Positions 1-7,969 of a stretch of 21,686 nt of DNA are shown in pieces. Position 1 is the stretch's first letter. Each line of letters opens with the position of its first letter. The notes beneath the pieces are model-generated. The model made no database searches. It was not told the origin of the DNA and saw nothing but the letters and a program-made list of their open reading frames with translations. Source of the stretch: Bacillota bacterium (lineage in GTDB: Bacteria; Bacillota_C; Negativicutes; JAEYSJ01); the NCBI GenBank assembly GCA_023434855.1, contig JAEYSJ010000041.1:1-21686 (forward strand). The letters are read 5' to 3'. A program made the position numbers and the translations under genes.

Positions 1-45
1 CTGCATAGCCGCAAAAGGGGTAATAATGGCTATCTTCGTATCCAC
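1..45 (-). CDS. 5' end of an unidentified gene, cut by the window edge
   Basis: Only the first 15 codons are visible, read leftwards from a GTG at 45; they give MDTKIAIITPFAAMQ. A GTGAGG-like ribosome site lies about 7 bases upstream. The short hydrophobic strand followed by Pro-Phe resembles the first beta strand of an alpha/beta domain and would suit the N-terminus of a PrpR-type sensory regulator, but 15 residues cannot decide the family. It lies on the same strand as the MgtC-family gene, about 105 bases further on. Confidence 0.35.
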   Translation of the reverse strand, partial: MDTKIAIITPFAAMQ

Positions 46-150
46 TTTGGTTCCTCACTTTCACTATCTGCGGCAGCTCAAAGCTACTATACTAAAAGCC
101 GTTCATTTTGTTTACTACTTCTAAACAGATATGAAAAATCCCTGTTTGCA

Positions 151-810
151 TTATCTGCTTTTAACTGAAATAACGCCTTCAACAGCCAGCAGGCTGCCGG
201 CTATTTTATTGATAAGCCCCTGCTCCGAGCCATTTAGCGCTACGCTGATAACCATTGACTGCTCCCCCTCCGCGTCAATCCTTATATCACATATCCGTAC
301 TCCGCAGTCACCGAGCAGGTCACCAATTTTCCCCATCTGCCCCGGCTTATTTTCCACTGTAATCAATAGCGTCGTCATTTGCCCGGCATTATGCAGCTTA
401 TCGATACGCAGCAGCAGCGCCAGGGTAAGCAGAATAAGAAACGTGGTATAAAATGCCCCGCTATAATAACCACAGCCGACTGCCAGCCCAACACCGGATA
501 CAACCCACAGGCTGGCCGCAGTTGTCAGCCCGGTAACCGTTGCCCCCTCTTTCATAATGGTCCCGGCCCCTAAAAAACCCACACCGCTCACAACCTGTGC
601 TGCAAGCCGGGCCGGATCAGCATTGGTCAGGCCCTGCACGGACTGATAAATATTGAGCGATAAGATCATCACTAAACACGATCCCAGACAGACGAGGACA
701 TGCGTACGCAAGCCTGCGGCTTTGCTTTGCGACTGACGTTCATAACCAATAAGCCCCCCTAACACAAAAGCAACCGACAGCCGCATTAATGTGTCAATTT
801 CTAACACCAC
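151..810 (-). CDS. MgtC/SapB-family membrane protein
   Basis: A 219-residue inner-membrane protein of the MgtC/SapB family. Its role is not fixed by sequence; relatives are tied to magnesium limitation, membrane potential or virulence. The N-terminal half has about four hydrophobic segments and the family motifs: RLSVAFVLGGLIGYERQ near residue 12, the LRTH that follows, and SGVGFLGAGTIMKEG with GLTTAASLW near residues 80-100. The last 75 or so residues form a soluble, ACT-like domain seen in longer family members. I start at the GTG at 810 because a GGGGGA ribosome site lies 7 bases upstream; the open frame continues to 897 but that extension has no such site and is not conserved-looking. No M-box magnesium riboswitch is recognisable upstream. 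It is a single gene, divergent from the acetyltransferase. Family assignment is firm; the function is not. Confidence 0.88.
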   Translation of the reverse strand: MVLEIDTLMRLSVAFVLGGLIGYERQSQSKAAGLRTHVLVCLGSCLVMILSLNIYQSVQGLTNADPARLAAQVVSGVGFLGAGTIMKEGATVTGLTTAASLWVVSGVGLAVGCGYYSGAFYTTFLILLTLALLLRIDKLHNAGQMTTLLITVENKPGQMGKIGDLLGDCGVRICDIRIDAEGEQSMVISVALNGSEQGLINKIAGSLLAVEGVISVKSR

Positions 811-1114
811 AGGTAATCCCCCTTTCGCCGGAAAAGTAAAAGACATCCTATATACCGGCTGTACACCGGCAATGGGACATCTCTCAACAACATTCATTCT
901 ATTGCTTTACCATAGATATTCTGCCAAAGCAGAAAATATGACCTGCTTCTACAATGCTAGAGAAATTCTTATGAAGTTGTGCTCGACAATACTAGTTCTA
1001 GACCAATCATTCGCTTAATAGTATCACTTAGACATCCAGAGAAAGCGCTGCCAATTTTCTTCGCAGCGTATATATTGCTGGCCAATTCAATAAGCTTACG
1101 AAAGGATGATATGT
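811..1114. other. intergenic region between divergent genes
   Basis: About 300 bases separate the MgtC-family gene from the acetyltransferase, so both promoters should lie here. I see no convincing -35/-10 pair. A short repeated GCCGGT (minus strand, around 858-874) could form a small hairpin in the MgtC leader, but no known riboswitch pattern is recognisable. Confidence 0.3.
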
Positions 1115-1693
1115 ATGTCTTTGCATCTTACAAGAGAATATCTATCCCAAAGCGCGGTAGCAACCAGGGTAAATGTCGGCGATTTCACCTACGGTCAGCC
1201 GCAGGTCTTTTGGTGGGGAGAAGATACGTATTTAACGATCGGAAAATATTGCTCAATCGCAGTTGGCGTCTCCATTTTTTTAGGGGGGAATCACCGCTCC
1301 GATTGGGTTACGGTCTTTCCGTTTACGGCCTGGTCCGACGCTTGGCCCCAAGCAGCTGGCATCGAAGGTCATCCTGCATCCAAGGGGAATGTAACGATCG
1401 GTAACGACGTATGGTTAGGCAACCAATGTACGGTTTTATCAGGAGTCACGATTGGCGACGGTGCTGTTGTTGGCTCTCATTGTGTAGTCTCCAAAGATAT
1501 ACCGCCTTATTCAATCGTTGTGGGAAATCCCTGTCGCATCATTCGCAAACGCTTTAGCGAGCAGCAGATTGAAGCTTTATTAAACATACAATGGTGGAAC
1601 TTTCCGGTAGAAAAGCTCAACAGCCTGCTGCCGCTAATGTTAAACAGCGACATCGATGCTTTTATTGAAAAATGCGGCCTGCCAGTTACCTGA
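1115..1693 (+). CDS. CatB-type hexapeptide-repeat O-acetyltransferase
   Basis: A 192-residue acyltransferase of the left-handed beta-helix superfamily, xenobiotic/CatB branch, expected to be a cytoplasmic trimer that transfers acetyl from acetyl-CoA to a hydroxyl. Hexapeptide repeats run through residues 40-55 and again from about 94 to 130 (VTIGNDVWLG, VTIGDGAVVG). The segment GGNHRSDWVTVFPF carries the family's catalytic histidine, H60. The PPYSIVVGNPCRIIRKRF ending is typical of the family. An ATG at 1106 abuts the AAAGG at 1101-1105 and cannot use it, so I prefer the ATG at 1115, which has the correct 9-base spacing. Many such genes are chromosomal and acetylate sugars or unknown alcohols; drug resistance should not be assumed from the family name. 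No operon partner is visible. Confidence 0.88.
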   Translation: MSLHLTREYLSQSAVATRVNVGDFTYGQPQVFWWGEDTYLTIGKYCSIAVGVSIFLGGNHRSDWVTVFPFTAWSDAWPQAAGIEGHPASKGNVTIGNDVWLGNQCTVLSGVTIGDGAVVGSHCVVSKDIPPYSIVVGNPCRIIRKRFSEQQIEALLNIQWWNFPVEKLNSLLPLMLNSDIDAFIEKCGLPVT

Positions 1694-1731
1694 TAATGGT
1701 CTGAATCCATAACTCCAACTTAATTTTAAAA

Positions 1732-1760
1732 TAAAAAAAGCCTTCCGATATTTCGGAAGG
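1732..1760 (-). terminator. rho-independent terminator, probably the original tRNA-Thr terminator
   Basis: A perfect 8-bp stem (CCTTCCGA/TCGGAAGG) with a 4-base loop at 1741-1760 is followed, on the minus strand, by CTTTTTTTATTTT. The better T-tract is on the minus strand, so it fits a minus-strand transcript: the tRNA-Thr gene before the island inserted. It may also stop the plus-strand acetyltransferase transcript, though the T-tract on that side is poor. Confidence 0.8.
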
Positions 1761-1773
1761 TCTTCATTTTCAC

Positions 1774-1819
1774 TGGAGCCGATAATAGGATTCGAACCTA
1801 CGACCCCCTCATTACGAAT
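1774..1819 (-). repeat. att direct repeat, displaced 3' end of tRNA-Thr (left end of island)
   Basis: These 46 bases equal the 3' part of the tRNA-Thr gene (17246-17291), from the CCA end to the anticodon loop, with one difference (A at 1790, T at 17262). The identity stops abruptly at 1819, where the 5' half of a tRNA should continue, so this is not a functional tRNA. A tRNA 3' fragment facing an intact copy across about 15.5 kb is the usual footprint of tyrosine-integrase insertion. It lies just downstream of the old tRNA terminator, as expected for the host's displaced 3' end. Confidence 0.9.
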
Positions 1820-1914
1820 TATATTCTTTGTGTTTGTCTACTTCTTTCTAAAGCGTGAAACCATTAATTTTATTGGTTTTATCCATTCTATCTTTCTGTT
1901 ATATTTGTAAAAAC

Positions 1915-2070
1915 TCAACCTAATTTGTAAATAATAAAACCCAAATAAAACCCATGAACAATATCTTCATCCTCGTATAGCATGCCCGGAAAGGGCTTAT
2001 TCAAACGTTCCTCAAGTAATAGAATTTGCTGTATCCGCTGGCTCTCCGTTTTACAGGCAGCTTTACGGGT
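1915..2070 (-). pseudogene. possible gene remnant without start
   Basis: A 51-codon open frame on the minus strand has no start codon and is cut upstream by a stop at 2071-2073. Its peptide is protein-like: an acidic, helix-forming stretch (ESQRIQQILLLEERLNKPF) and then MLYEDEDIVHGFYLGFIIYKLG before the stop. The ending resembles C-termini of small phage or mobile-element proteins, but I cannot name the family. It overlaps the 20-bp end motif, so it may equally be non-coding. Confidence 0.25.
1936..1955 (+). repeat. 20-bp end motif, left copy (possible integrase arm site)
   Basis: AAAACCCAAATAAAACCCAT recurs at 17178-17197 with one mismatch and in the same orientation. Each copy lies within about 120 bases inside an att repeat, where tyrosine integrases bind arm-type sites. 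Each is itself two AAAACCCA-like halves spaced 10-11 bases apart. The role is inferred from position. Confidence 0.45.
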
Positions 2071-2150
2071 TTAGGCCTGAGTAAATCTTAGTACCAACTT
2101 ATTGAGATAATTCTTTCATTTCCAGCGACGGAATATGGTCTAAATTAAAA

Positions 2151-2378
2151 TTACTTTATATATCCTTTTTCCCTACCCCATTCCTCCATGTAATCCCAAA
2201 AAAGTTTCCCTAATTCTTTTTTCATAGCAGGGTCTTTTGTACTCTCAATAAGTCCACATTTTGCAATGTCGGTAGGAATAGCGATATTAACATTTCCACT
2301 CTCTTTATCCTCAATAATTACCACTTTCTCTCTAGAAAATATAAAAATTGCATCATCCGAGATAATTTTATTTTGCAT
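2151..2378 (-). CDS. small hypothetical protein (75 residues)
   Basis: A short acidic protein of unknown family. The frame extends upstream to 2588, but the start at 2378 is well marked: TAGGAGG lies 7 bases upstream of the ATG, whereas the upstream extension runs through a tRNA-like relic and is not protein-like. The sequence has a beta-rich N-terminal half (IFIFSREKVVIIEDKESGNV) and a helical C-terminal half (MKKELGKLFWDYMEEWGREK). There is no signal peptide, membrane segment or cysteine motif. It follows the Detocs operon on the same strand after about 400 bases, too far to be assumed co-transcribed. It could be an accessory gene of the island; the strong ribosome site is the main reason to call it real. 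Confidence 0.6.
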   Translation of the reverse strand: MQNKIISDDAIFIFSREKVVIIEDKESGNVNIAIPTDIAKCGLIESTKDPAMKKELGKLFWDYMEEWGREKGYIK

Positions 2379-2782
2379 TGGTTTTCCTCCTACATAATCA
2401 TGACTATAGCTATTATTGCCTATTCGTCCTACCTTCCCCGCAAAAATAAAGATAAATCCATCTAATTTATGCAGTAAATACCGTATTGACCTACTTATGT
2501 AATAATTCCTCCAACAGATTCCATCGGTTCGATTCTCCTGAATTCGGCAACGAGATTCGAGCTCGCGACTCACGGCTTGGGAACTCAAATACGACTATAT
2601 TAGCCTGTCTTTCCAATCTATGAGCTCAATAAAATCAGGCCTTTTTACATTACCGAATTATTTTAATTCTATAGTTTCTATGTAATTATATAAGCTATTG
2701 CCTTCCTATTTGCCTTCCTACAATAAAATATTATGCACTATTAGGTTCATCTTTTTTTAATTATGGTCTTCCGTAAATTCTC
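2379..2782. other. intergenic region with tRNA-like relic and short tandem repeat
   Basis: About 400 bases downstream of the Detocs operon. It contains a tRNA-Gly-like 3' half at 2541-2586 (listed separately) and a 12-bp tandem repeat, (A/T)TTGCCTTCCTA twice, around 2697-2720. No convincing terminator for the operon is visible. No open frame here looks like a gene. Confidence 0.4.
2541..2586 (-). pseudogene. relic of tRNA-Gly(CCC) 3' half, possible old attachment site
   Basis: On the minus strand the segment reads like the second half of a glycine tRNA: an anticodon loop TTCCCAA (CCC anticodon, 2577-2583) followed by a T-arm with perfect register (stem GCGAG at 2562-2566, loop CTCGAAT, stem CTCGT at 2550-2554). 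The acceptor strand is degenerate (TGCCGAATTCA instead of a CCA end), and there is no 5' half. Glycine tRNA 3' ends are common targets of mobile elements, so a decayed attachment site is a reasonable reading. A chance resemblance cannot be excluded. Confidence 0.5.
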
Positions 2783-4015
2783 TCATCTTGAAATATATGC
2801 ACTTATTATGTGTTTTAACATGCGTGCACTTGTAAATGCCGCATAATCTTGATAATCGTCGTCTTTATCTGCATCGGCGTAATCACATGCGGATTTGATT
2901 GAAAAGAATTTAGGCTTTGGCTCGCATCCATAATATCCTGCACAATACACACCATAAGTCTCCATTTCTATGCCTATAAGATTTCTACTTTGTAAGGCGA
3001 TCTCCTTCACAACCCGTTTGTCAGCTATAACTGCTGCTCCCGATGCTAAAGGACCTAAATGAAGGCTCAACTTGGTATGTGGCTTTTTACCAGTGTATTC
3101 TTCACTTATTTCATTTAAAAGAGCCCGGTTGGTCGATAGTTCCTGAAACATGCTTTGAAGATCCGAATCAATTCTTAATTGTTTTGAATCCTGTAGAAAA
3201 ACTCGCTTTCCGGAATTATCCTTTATCTTCCCAGCCCCATAATCCCATGAAGGATCTGCGGCGAGAATATCCCCCAACTGAACTCCTTTTTCCTGAACCC
3301 CAGCTGCTATTCCAGCCATTGCTAAATATCGCGGTTTAAAATGATTAATCATTTTTGTAGCCACAACAGTTGCCGCAGGCATTCCCATTTGCGGAGCTGC
3401 CGCCGCAACTATTTTAGCTTTTTTCTCACCAATAACTAATTGGCATATATAATACTTCGTACTGTCGTCATTCGGGATATTTATTTCATCCCATGTGCCG
3501 CCAATCACCTTTCTCACATTTTCTAATTCGAGTCGAAATAAAGCACACACTATTCCAATATCATAGTCATACAATTCCATTCTGCTGATTTGGTTTTTTT
3601 TATAGGAAACAATATATTCGACTTTATTACGTATCCTTTGGGACCATTCATTTGTTGTTTCATCATACTTAATAAGACTCCATAAATGGTTCTGGAAATA
3701 CTCTTCATACTCAATTATAGATTCATCGAACGAAGTTATACCAACAATTGACAGAGGATAATTTACCTCGCCAAACTCTATTTGCTCAAGAAATCTTATG
3801 CCCCCGTCAATTAAAGGGGGCTCCCCTTTTCGACGTGGAATTTGAATATCCAAAATTACAATATCGTAGACATTAGTTTTCAACAACTGGAACGCATCTA
3901 AAAGATTCTCAACAAAATGAATATTGTCTTTTTCAATAGTATTTATTGTTTGTAGTATTTCACAAATTTTTTGACTTTTTTCCTTTAAATCATCAACTAT
4001 TAGTATTTTTAGCAT
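2783..4015 (-). CDS. dtcC: receiver fused to nucleoside-phosphorylase-like ATP nucleosidase (Detocs effector DtcC)
   Basis: A 410-residue effector of a Detocs-type anti-phage system. Residues 1-120 are a receiver domain with the acidic pair D8/D9, phospho-acceptor D56 (IVILDIQIP), T94 and the strand-5 lysine K116 (SLIKYD). After a linker, residues 152-408 form a phosphorylase-superfamily domain: DIGIVCAL (152-159), LAMAGIAAGV (231-240), GPLASGAAVIAD (321-332), the ribose-binding GIEMETYGVY (348-357) and SACDYAD (375-381) with the catalytic-type aspartate D378. In characterised Detocs systems this effector, once phosphorylated, cleaves ATP to adenine and ribose triphosphate and halts phage growth; I infer the same here. 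The start ATG has GAGGAC 4 bases upstream and overlaps the dtcB end by 23 bases, indicating translational coupling. The gene is intact. A housekeeping MTA/SAH nucleosidase is unlikely because of the receiver fusion. Confidence 0.86.
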   Translation of the reverse strand: MLKILIVDDLKEKSQKICEILQTINTIEKDNIHFVENLLDAFQLLKTNVYDIVILDIQIPRRKGEPPLIDGGIRFLEQIEFGEVNYPLSIVGITSFDESIIEYEEYFQNHLWSLIKYDETTNEWSQRIRNKVEYIVSYKKNQISRMELYDYDIGIVCALFRLELENVRKVIGGTWDEINIPNDDSTKYYICQLVIGEKKAKIVAAAAPQMGMPAATVVATKMINHFKPRYLAMAGIAAGVQEKGVQLGDILAADPSWDYGAGKIKDNSGKRVFLQDSKQLRIDSDLQSMFQELSTNRALLNEISEEYTGKKPHTKLSLHLGPLASGAAVIADKRVVKEIALQSRNLIGIEMETYGVYCAGYYGCEPKPKFFSIKSACDYADADKDDDYQDYAAFTSARMLKHIISAYISR

Positions 4016-4478
4016 TTATGTCCTCATTCCTTTGCTTTATAAAACTTCCTAAGTGATCCATCCAATTCCTTTGTGAAGAATCAAAATAAACACATCCTAA
4101 ATACAAACCAAGAAATGACTTTTCCATTTCACTACAAAGCTCAGCTAGTGTAAATTTTCGACCATATTCCTCGAACGTTTCATATGCTGTGACAATAACA
4201 ACAGGTGCCACTATATCGTTCCACTTCATTTGATCTAGTATATCTCTACCAGCAAACGGTCTTTTTCTTCCTCCAGTTTCATATGCCGTTACATTATATG
4301 TATTCATACTCATGTCCAATAAAATCAAATCTGTTTTTTCGTAGTCCTCAAAAATTGCTTTTAAACCACTTCGATACGAATTATATATATCTATTTGAGT
4401 ACCTGGATAGTCGTTCTTAATAAAGTCAGTTATATGATTTAGTTTATTCTCATCATCTTCGATAATAATTATCCTCAT
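3993..4478 (-). CDS. dtcB: stand-alone receiver-domain protein (DtcB of Detocs)
   Basis: A 161-residue single-domain response regulator with no output domain. It has the acidic cluster E7-D8-D9, phospho-acceptor D55 (LILLDMSMN), T97 (VVIVTAYE), and about 15 extra residues after strand 3 (the region around RKRPFAGRDI). The lysine expected at the end of strand 5 is missing: the strand reads GCVYFDS. In the described Detocs system the middle gene is a free receiver thought to drain phosphate from the kinase and prevent self-poisoning by DtcC; that is the likely role here. Its ATG overlaps the dtcA stop as ATGA, and its end overlaps dtcC, so the three genes are coupled in translation. Confidence in the receiver fold is high; the role rests on operon context. 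Confidence 0.83.
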   Translation of the reverse strand: MRIIIIEDDENKLNHITDFIKNDYPGTQIDIYNSYRSGLKAIFEDYEKTDLILLDMSMNTYNVTAYETGGRKRPFAGRDILDQMKWNDIVAPVVIVTAYETFEEYGRKFTLAELCSEMEKSFLGLYLGCVYFDSSQRNWMDHLGSFIKQRNEDINAKNTNS

Positions 4479-7400
4479 ACTAACACATTCCTAAAATCAA
4501 TTTTTACTTTTACCCAAAAAGAAGGACTTTCAGAAAAACCAAAATCAATATGGTAGGGACACTTTAAATCATACTTCAAAATTTTGGCTATTTTAAAAAA
4601 CCCAGATCCACCTTCAGATCTAGCCTTCTCTAATGAAACTCCATTATTTATAGTGTTTTTCAAATTGCTAAGCTCCTCCATATTTACTAATTTCGCCACA
4701 TTATCACTCACAATATTTTCAATTTCTAGCTGAAACTCTCCATTATTATCCTGAAATGCTATTGATAGTTTAAGCTCATCCCGCCTTACGCAAGAATGTT
4801 TTATAGAATTTTCAAGAAGTATATATATTACATCTACTAAACTTCTTAGTGTGTTACCTTTTAATTGTAATTTTGATTTTATCGTTATATCTGGTTCAAT
4901 TCGCTTAGTGGGATTGATATTATTAATGATTTCGACCCCGATATTAATAGGTAATTCAATATCATAATCGGCAATTTTTGATTCACTAGATCTTTCAAAC
5001 CAACTCACAATCCGATGAAGGTCATGTTGCAAATCAGTTCTAGCTTTTGCTATTGAATCGCACAATTCATTACAAATAATTTTATTAGAACCAGCAACAC
5101 AATTTATATCTTTCAATAGATTATCAAAAAGATTATTAAACTGACGCTTAAAATCCAGATCAATTTTTTGACGCATATTAACTAATCCTCGATTTGTCAA
5201 CTCCCAAAAATAGCCGAAAATAATATCTGAAAACTCCTCAAAACTAGTTGCTTCTTCACACTCTTTCTGTAACTTCTTCAATTCAGCACTACAAAGTTTA
5301 AAATCAAATACACCTTCTTCATTGCAAACTTCCGTTCTTATTTGTATCCATTTAGTTCTCAAAGTTTCTATCAAAAGATCTGTTTCTTTTGAGAATATAG
5401 CTAGGTGCTCCATTATAATACTCAAGTTCTCGTTACTCAAAAAATTCAACCTATTTTTCCAGTACTCGTTATCAAGATATTCTCCCGTAACTGCGTCTTT
5501 AACAGTTATTAAATTTGCAACTTCAAAAGGTTTTCGCAAACTAGAGCCAATAACCCCATGACGAATACCCGTACTCAAGCAGTTTTCTAAACCATACTCA
5601 GCAGCTGTAAAATGATTTCTAAATTCAAGGAACAATGATTCAAATAACTCACGCTTTTCGTCATTAAAAATTCGATATTGCATGTCTGGCATTATCTTTC
5701 TTAATTCCATAACAAAAGTATCTAAATTATGGCTTTCTATACTCATAAATCTTACATAAGTTTCACCTAAAGTTTTTACAAGATTACTTTTAATCCCTTC
5801 GGTATCTACATAAATTTTACCGTCTTCAATCTTTCTAATATTTTGCTTTATAGCAATTCTCTGTGTTATTTTTTTAATTTCATTTGTGTATTCATTGGCA
5901 TTTGGAATATCTAGTAAAGATAAAAGTTGGCATACTAATATTCTTTCCTTTTCTACTTCCTCAGAGCCAGCGTATACATATGAGGCGTCTAATACAGGTA
6001 TAACACAGACGTTTCTTAGATAATAAATTAATGCAGGTTTTGAGAATTTACTTACATCAATTTCAGATGGTCTCTTATAACCATTGCTCTTTAGAAATCT
6101 TTCACATGCAACGGCCATAATACCATCCTTTTTCCGTCCAAAAAATTTAGAATACACATGATATGCTATAGAAAGATTAATATCTCCCCAAAGATCGTGT
6201 CGTTTAACACGCTCAATCTCATCTAATACTCTATTTATGGGAAGGCCTAATAAATAATTTGTATTTTCTATAGCACAATCTGCTACAAGCCTAATTGCTT
6301 CTCGCAGCTCTTTTAAATCAATAAAACAGTCTAGCAGGCCAATGGTTGCATCATGATTTGTAATGGGATCAGCATTACAAATCAACTGTAAATATAGTTC
6401 CTTTTCCCTTTCTACTTCCCCAAATCGCCTATACATTCTAGCTGTATATTTTGTCTTTCTTTCTTGTGGTATTTCTAATTTTTCTAGATCATCAAAGTTC
6501 GTATTATCGTCTGTCATTATACTATGCAAAGTTATTGAAGGAGATAATGGAAAAGCCCTTTTTAGTCTCCTGAAAAATTCCGCCTGATTTTCCTTTTGAA
6601 TATAGTAACCTTGGAGTGGATTTCCAAAAAACGTATTAGCGAATCCTGCTTTAATTCTATTGATATCTTTTGAAAACTGTCCTTCAAGTAAAAAAGTATT
6701 AATTCTTGTCGTCCATTTTTGACTTTGATATGTAGTTATAATCTTAAGTAATTCCTCAATAGCTTCATGATAGCGCTCCCCTTTCAAGAGCACAATTTCC
6801 ATATTACTTATTATTTTTTCTAATATAGGCATTTCAATCTTTGGGAGAGAAAACTTACCTTTAATACATGCCTTTGCAAGGATTTCCGGATAATCCGCTT
6901 GTAAACTTCCTTTTTTAAATTCATCTATAATGCCTTTAATAACCTCTTCATATTTACCACTTGTATAATTATCTAATATTTGCACTGCTTCACTATTTAT
7001 AATATTTTGATTGAAATCATGTAACAGTAAAGCTCGTAAATTTACTAATCGTTCATCAACAATTTGTCTTGTTTGTTTTAGTGATTTTTTAAGAATATTC
7101 AACAATTGCTGATTATTTGCTACAAAGATGTATTGGCACATTTTTAAAAAGTTTTGATACATATCAATCAATGGTGCATCCATATCTATAGCTAAAATAT
7201 TTTCTAATCCTTTTAAAGTTGATATACCATAAAAATTAGCCTTAAACCAAAGATATTCATCGTTTTTATCATTTAATCTTCTAAAATAAAAATTATAAAG
7301 ACGATAAGAAATATTTTTTTCAGCTCTCCAACCATATAACATTAACTGCAATCTTACTCCAGGGTGGATTTCCTCATTCGCGGTAAGTGCATTCGTAAAA

Positions 7401-7831
7401 TCTCTTTGCACGTCTGTACCGTAATTTAATTCAAGAATATTAATCCTCTGCTCTATCGACCAAACTGAAACGCCAAAGTTATTGTCTATTACATCAATTA
7501 ATTTAAGTGCTTTATCATATTGACCAGTCAATAAGTAAACATCATACTCTTCTTCCATTTTTACGAAACTATTAATTACTTTATGGTTAATATCTAATAA
7601 TAAACTAAGCCATAGAAATTCGGTTTCAAAACTTTCTCTAGATAGATAAAATCCGTTATTTCCAATCCTTTCATATTTTTTTGGAAAATATATCTTTGAA
7701 ATATATTGCAGTAAGTATCCATTCTTATGGATACTTACTAATTCTTTTTTCATATCCTTTAAGGTTGTACACTTTTTGGCATGCCACATGCTATATTTAG
7801 GGTCGATAAGTGCTAACTTTGGCTTTTTCAT
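4475..7831 (-). CDS. dtcA: large helical-repeat sensor histidine kinase (DtcA of Detocs)
   Basis: A 1118-residue protein. The first 850 or so residues are almost entirely helical, with TPR-like units (for example around VYLLTGQYDKALKLIDVI), and probably sense infection. The last 200 residues are a histidine kinase core: H-box ARTDLQHDLHRIVSWF with the likely phospho-histidine at H936 (HD pair), N-box YILLENSIKHS with N1008, and G-box EGGSGFFKIAKIL near residues 1073-1085. No membrane segment is present, so it is cytoplasmic. I start at 7831 because GGAGG sits 8 bases upstream; the upstream GTG at 7846 overlaps that site. It is the first gene of the operon and ends in an ATGA overlap with dtcB. 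Size, soluble kinase core and the two receiver genes behind it match Detocs. Its AT-rich composition contrasts with the flanking host genes. Confidence 0.85.
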   Translation of the reverse strand: MKKPKLALIDPKYSMWHAKKCTTLKDMKKELVSIHKNGYLLQYISKIYFPKKYERIGNNGFYLSRESFETEFLWLSLLLDINHKVINSFVKMEEEYDVYLLTGQYDKALKLIDVIDNNFGVSVWSIEQRINILELNYGTDVQRDFTNALTANEEIHPGVRLQLMLYGWRAEKNISYRLYNFYFRRLNDKNDEYLWFKANFYGISTLKGLENILAIDMDAPLIDMYQNFLKMCQYIFVANNQQLLNILKKSLKQTRQIVDERLVNLRALLLHDFNQNIINSEAVQILDNYTSGKYEEVIKGIIDEFKKGSLQADYPEILAKACIKGKFSLPKIEMPILEKIISNMEIVLLKGERYHEAIEELLKIITTYQSQKWTTRINTFLLEGQFSKDINRIKAGFANTFFGNPLQGYYIQKENQAEFFRRLKRAFPLSPSITLHSIMTDDNTNFDDLEKLEIPQERKTKYTARMYRRFGEVEREKELYLQLICNADPITNHDATIGLLDCFIDLKELREAIRLVADCAIENTNYLLGLPINRVLDEIERVKRHDLWGDINLSIAYHVYSKFFGRKKDGIMAVACERFLKSNGYKRPSEIDVSKFSKPALIYYLRNVCVIPVLDASYVYAGSEEVEKERILVCQLLSLLDIPNANEYTNEIKKITQRIAIKQNIRKIEDGKIYVDTEGIKSNLVKTLGETYVRFMSIESHNLDTFVMELRKIMPDMQYRIFNDEKRELFESLFLEFRNHFTAAEYGLENCLSTGIRHGVIGSSLRKPFEVANLITVKDAVTGEYLDNEYWKNRLNFLSNENLSIIMEHLAIFSKETDLLIETLRTKWIQIRTEVCNEEGVFDFKLCSAELKKLQKECEEATSFEEFSDIIFGYFWELTNRGLVNMRQKIDLDFKRQFNNLFDNLLKDINCVAGSNKIICNELCDSIAKARTDLQHDLHRIVSWFERSSESKIADYDIELPINIGVEIINNINPTKRIEPDITIKSKLQLKGNTLRSLVDVIYILLENSIKHSCVRRDELKLSIAFQDNNGEFQLEIENIVSDNVAKLVNMEELSNLKNTINNGVSLEKARSEGGSGFFKIAKILKYDLKCPYHIDFGFSESPSFWVKVKIDFRNVLV

Positions 7832-7900
7832 AATAGTAGCCTCCACTTTTTAGCTAATATACTATAGATTTTGACATTAATTTCCTATATCCTTTCCCTC

Positions 7901-7935
7901 AAAAAAAAGTCTTATATCACGAGGATATAAGACTT
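7901..7935 (-). terminator. rho-independent terminator after the integrase remnant
   Basis: A perfect 11-bp inverted repeat (7907-7917 with 7925-7935, 7-base loop) is followed on the minus strand by eight T residues. It lies just past the stop of the broken integrase and upstream of dtcA. It would shield the Detocs operon from transcripts of the transfer genes, so the operon must have its own promoter within about 70 bases (7832-7900); TATAGT and TATATT candidates lie there but no clear -35. Confidence 0.87.
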
Positions 7936-7969
7936 TCTGTGATCCCTTAAAACGCTTTAAAACAAAAAA

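Larger units (their letters stand above)
1820..2150. other. island left-end region, no intact gene
   Basis: About 330 bases between the left att repeat and the first small gene, AT-rich near the att site. It holds the 20-bp end motif at 1936-1955 and a remnant reading frame (1915-2070, minus), both listed separately. No intact gene or RNA is visible. Confidence 0.5.

Noticed and set aside
811..960. Magnesium riboswitch (M-box) before the MgtC-family gene
   Set aside because: The leader has a short GCCGGT repeat but none of the recognisable M-box core.
1115..1693. Chloramphenicol or streptogramin resistance gene
   Set aside because: The CatB-type fold is shared by many sugar and unknown acetyltransferases; nothing here shows drug specificity, and the gene lies outside the mobile island.
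1774..1819. A second tRNA-Thr gene
   Set aside because: Only the 3' 46 bases are present; the sequence diverges at the anticodon loop and no 5' half can pair with it. It is an att scar.
2379..2588. N-terminal extension of the 75-residue gene to 2588 (145 residues)
   Set aside because: The extension crosses the tRNA-like relic, is not protein-like and has no ribosome site, while the ATG at 2378 has TAGGAGG.
2783..7831. A wholly new defence system
   Set aside because: Gene order, domain content and key residues fit the already described Detocs system, so I report a new instance and setting, not a new type.
7871..7876. TTGACA as a -35 box
   Set aside because: It lies on the plus strand, facing away from dtcA into the terminator, and has no -10 at proper spacing.
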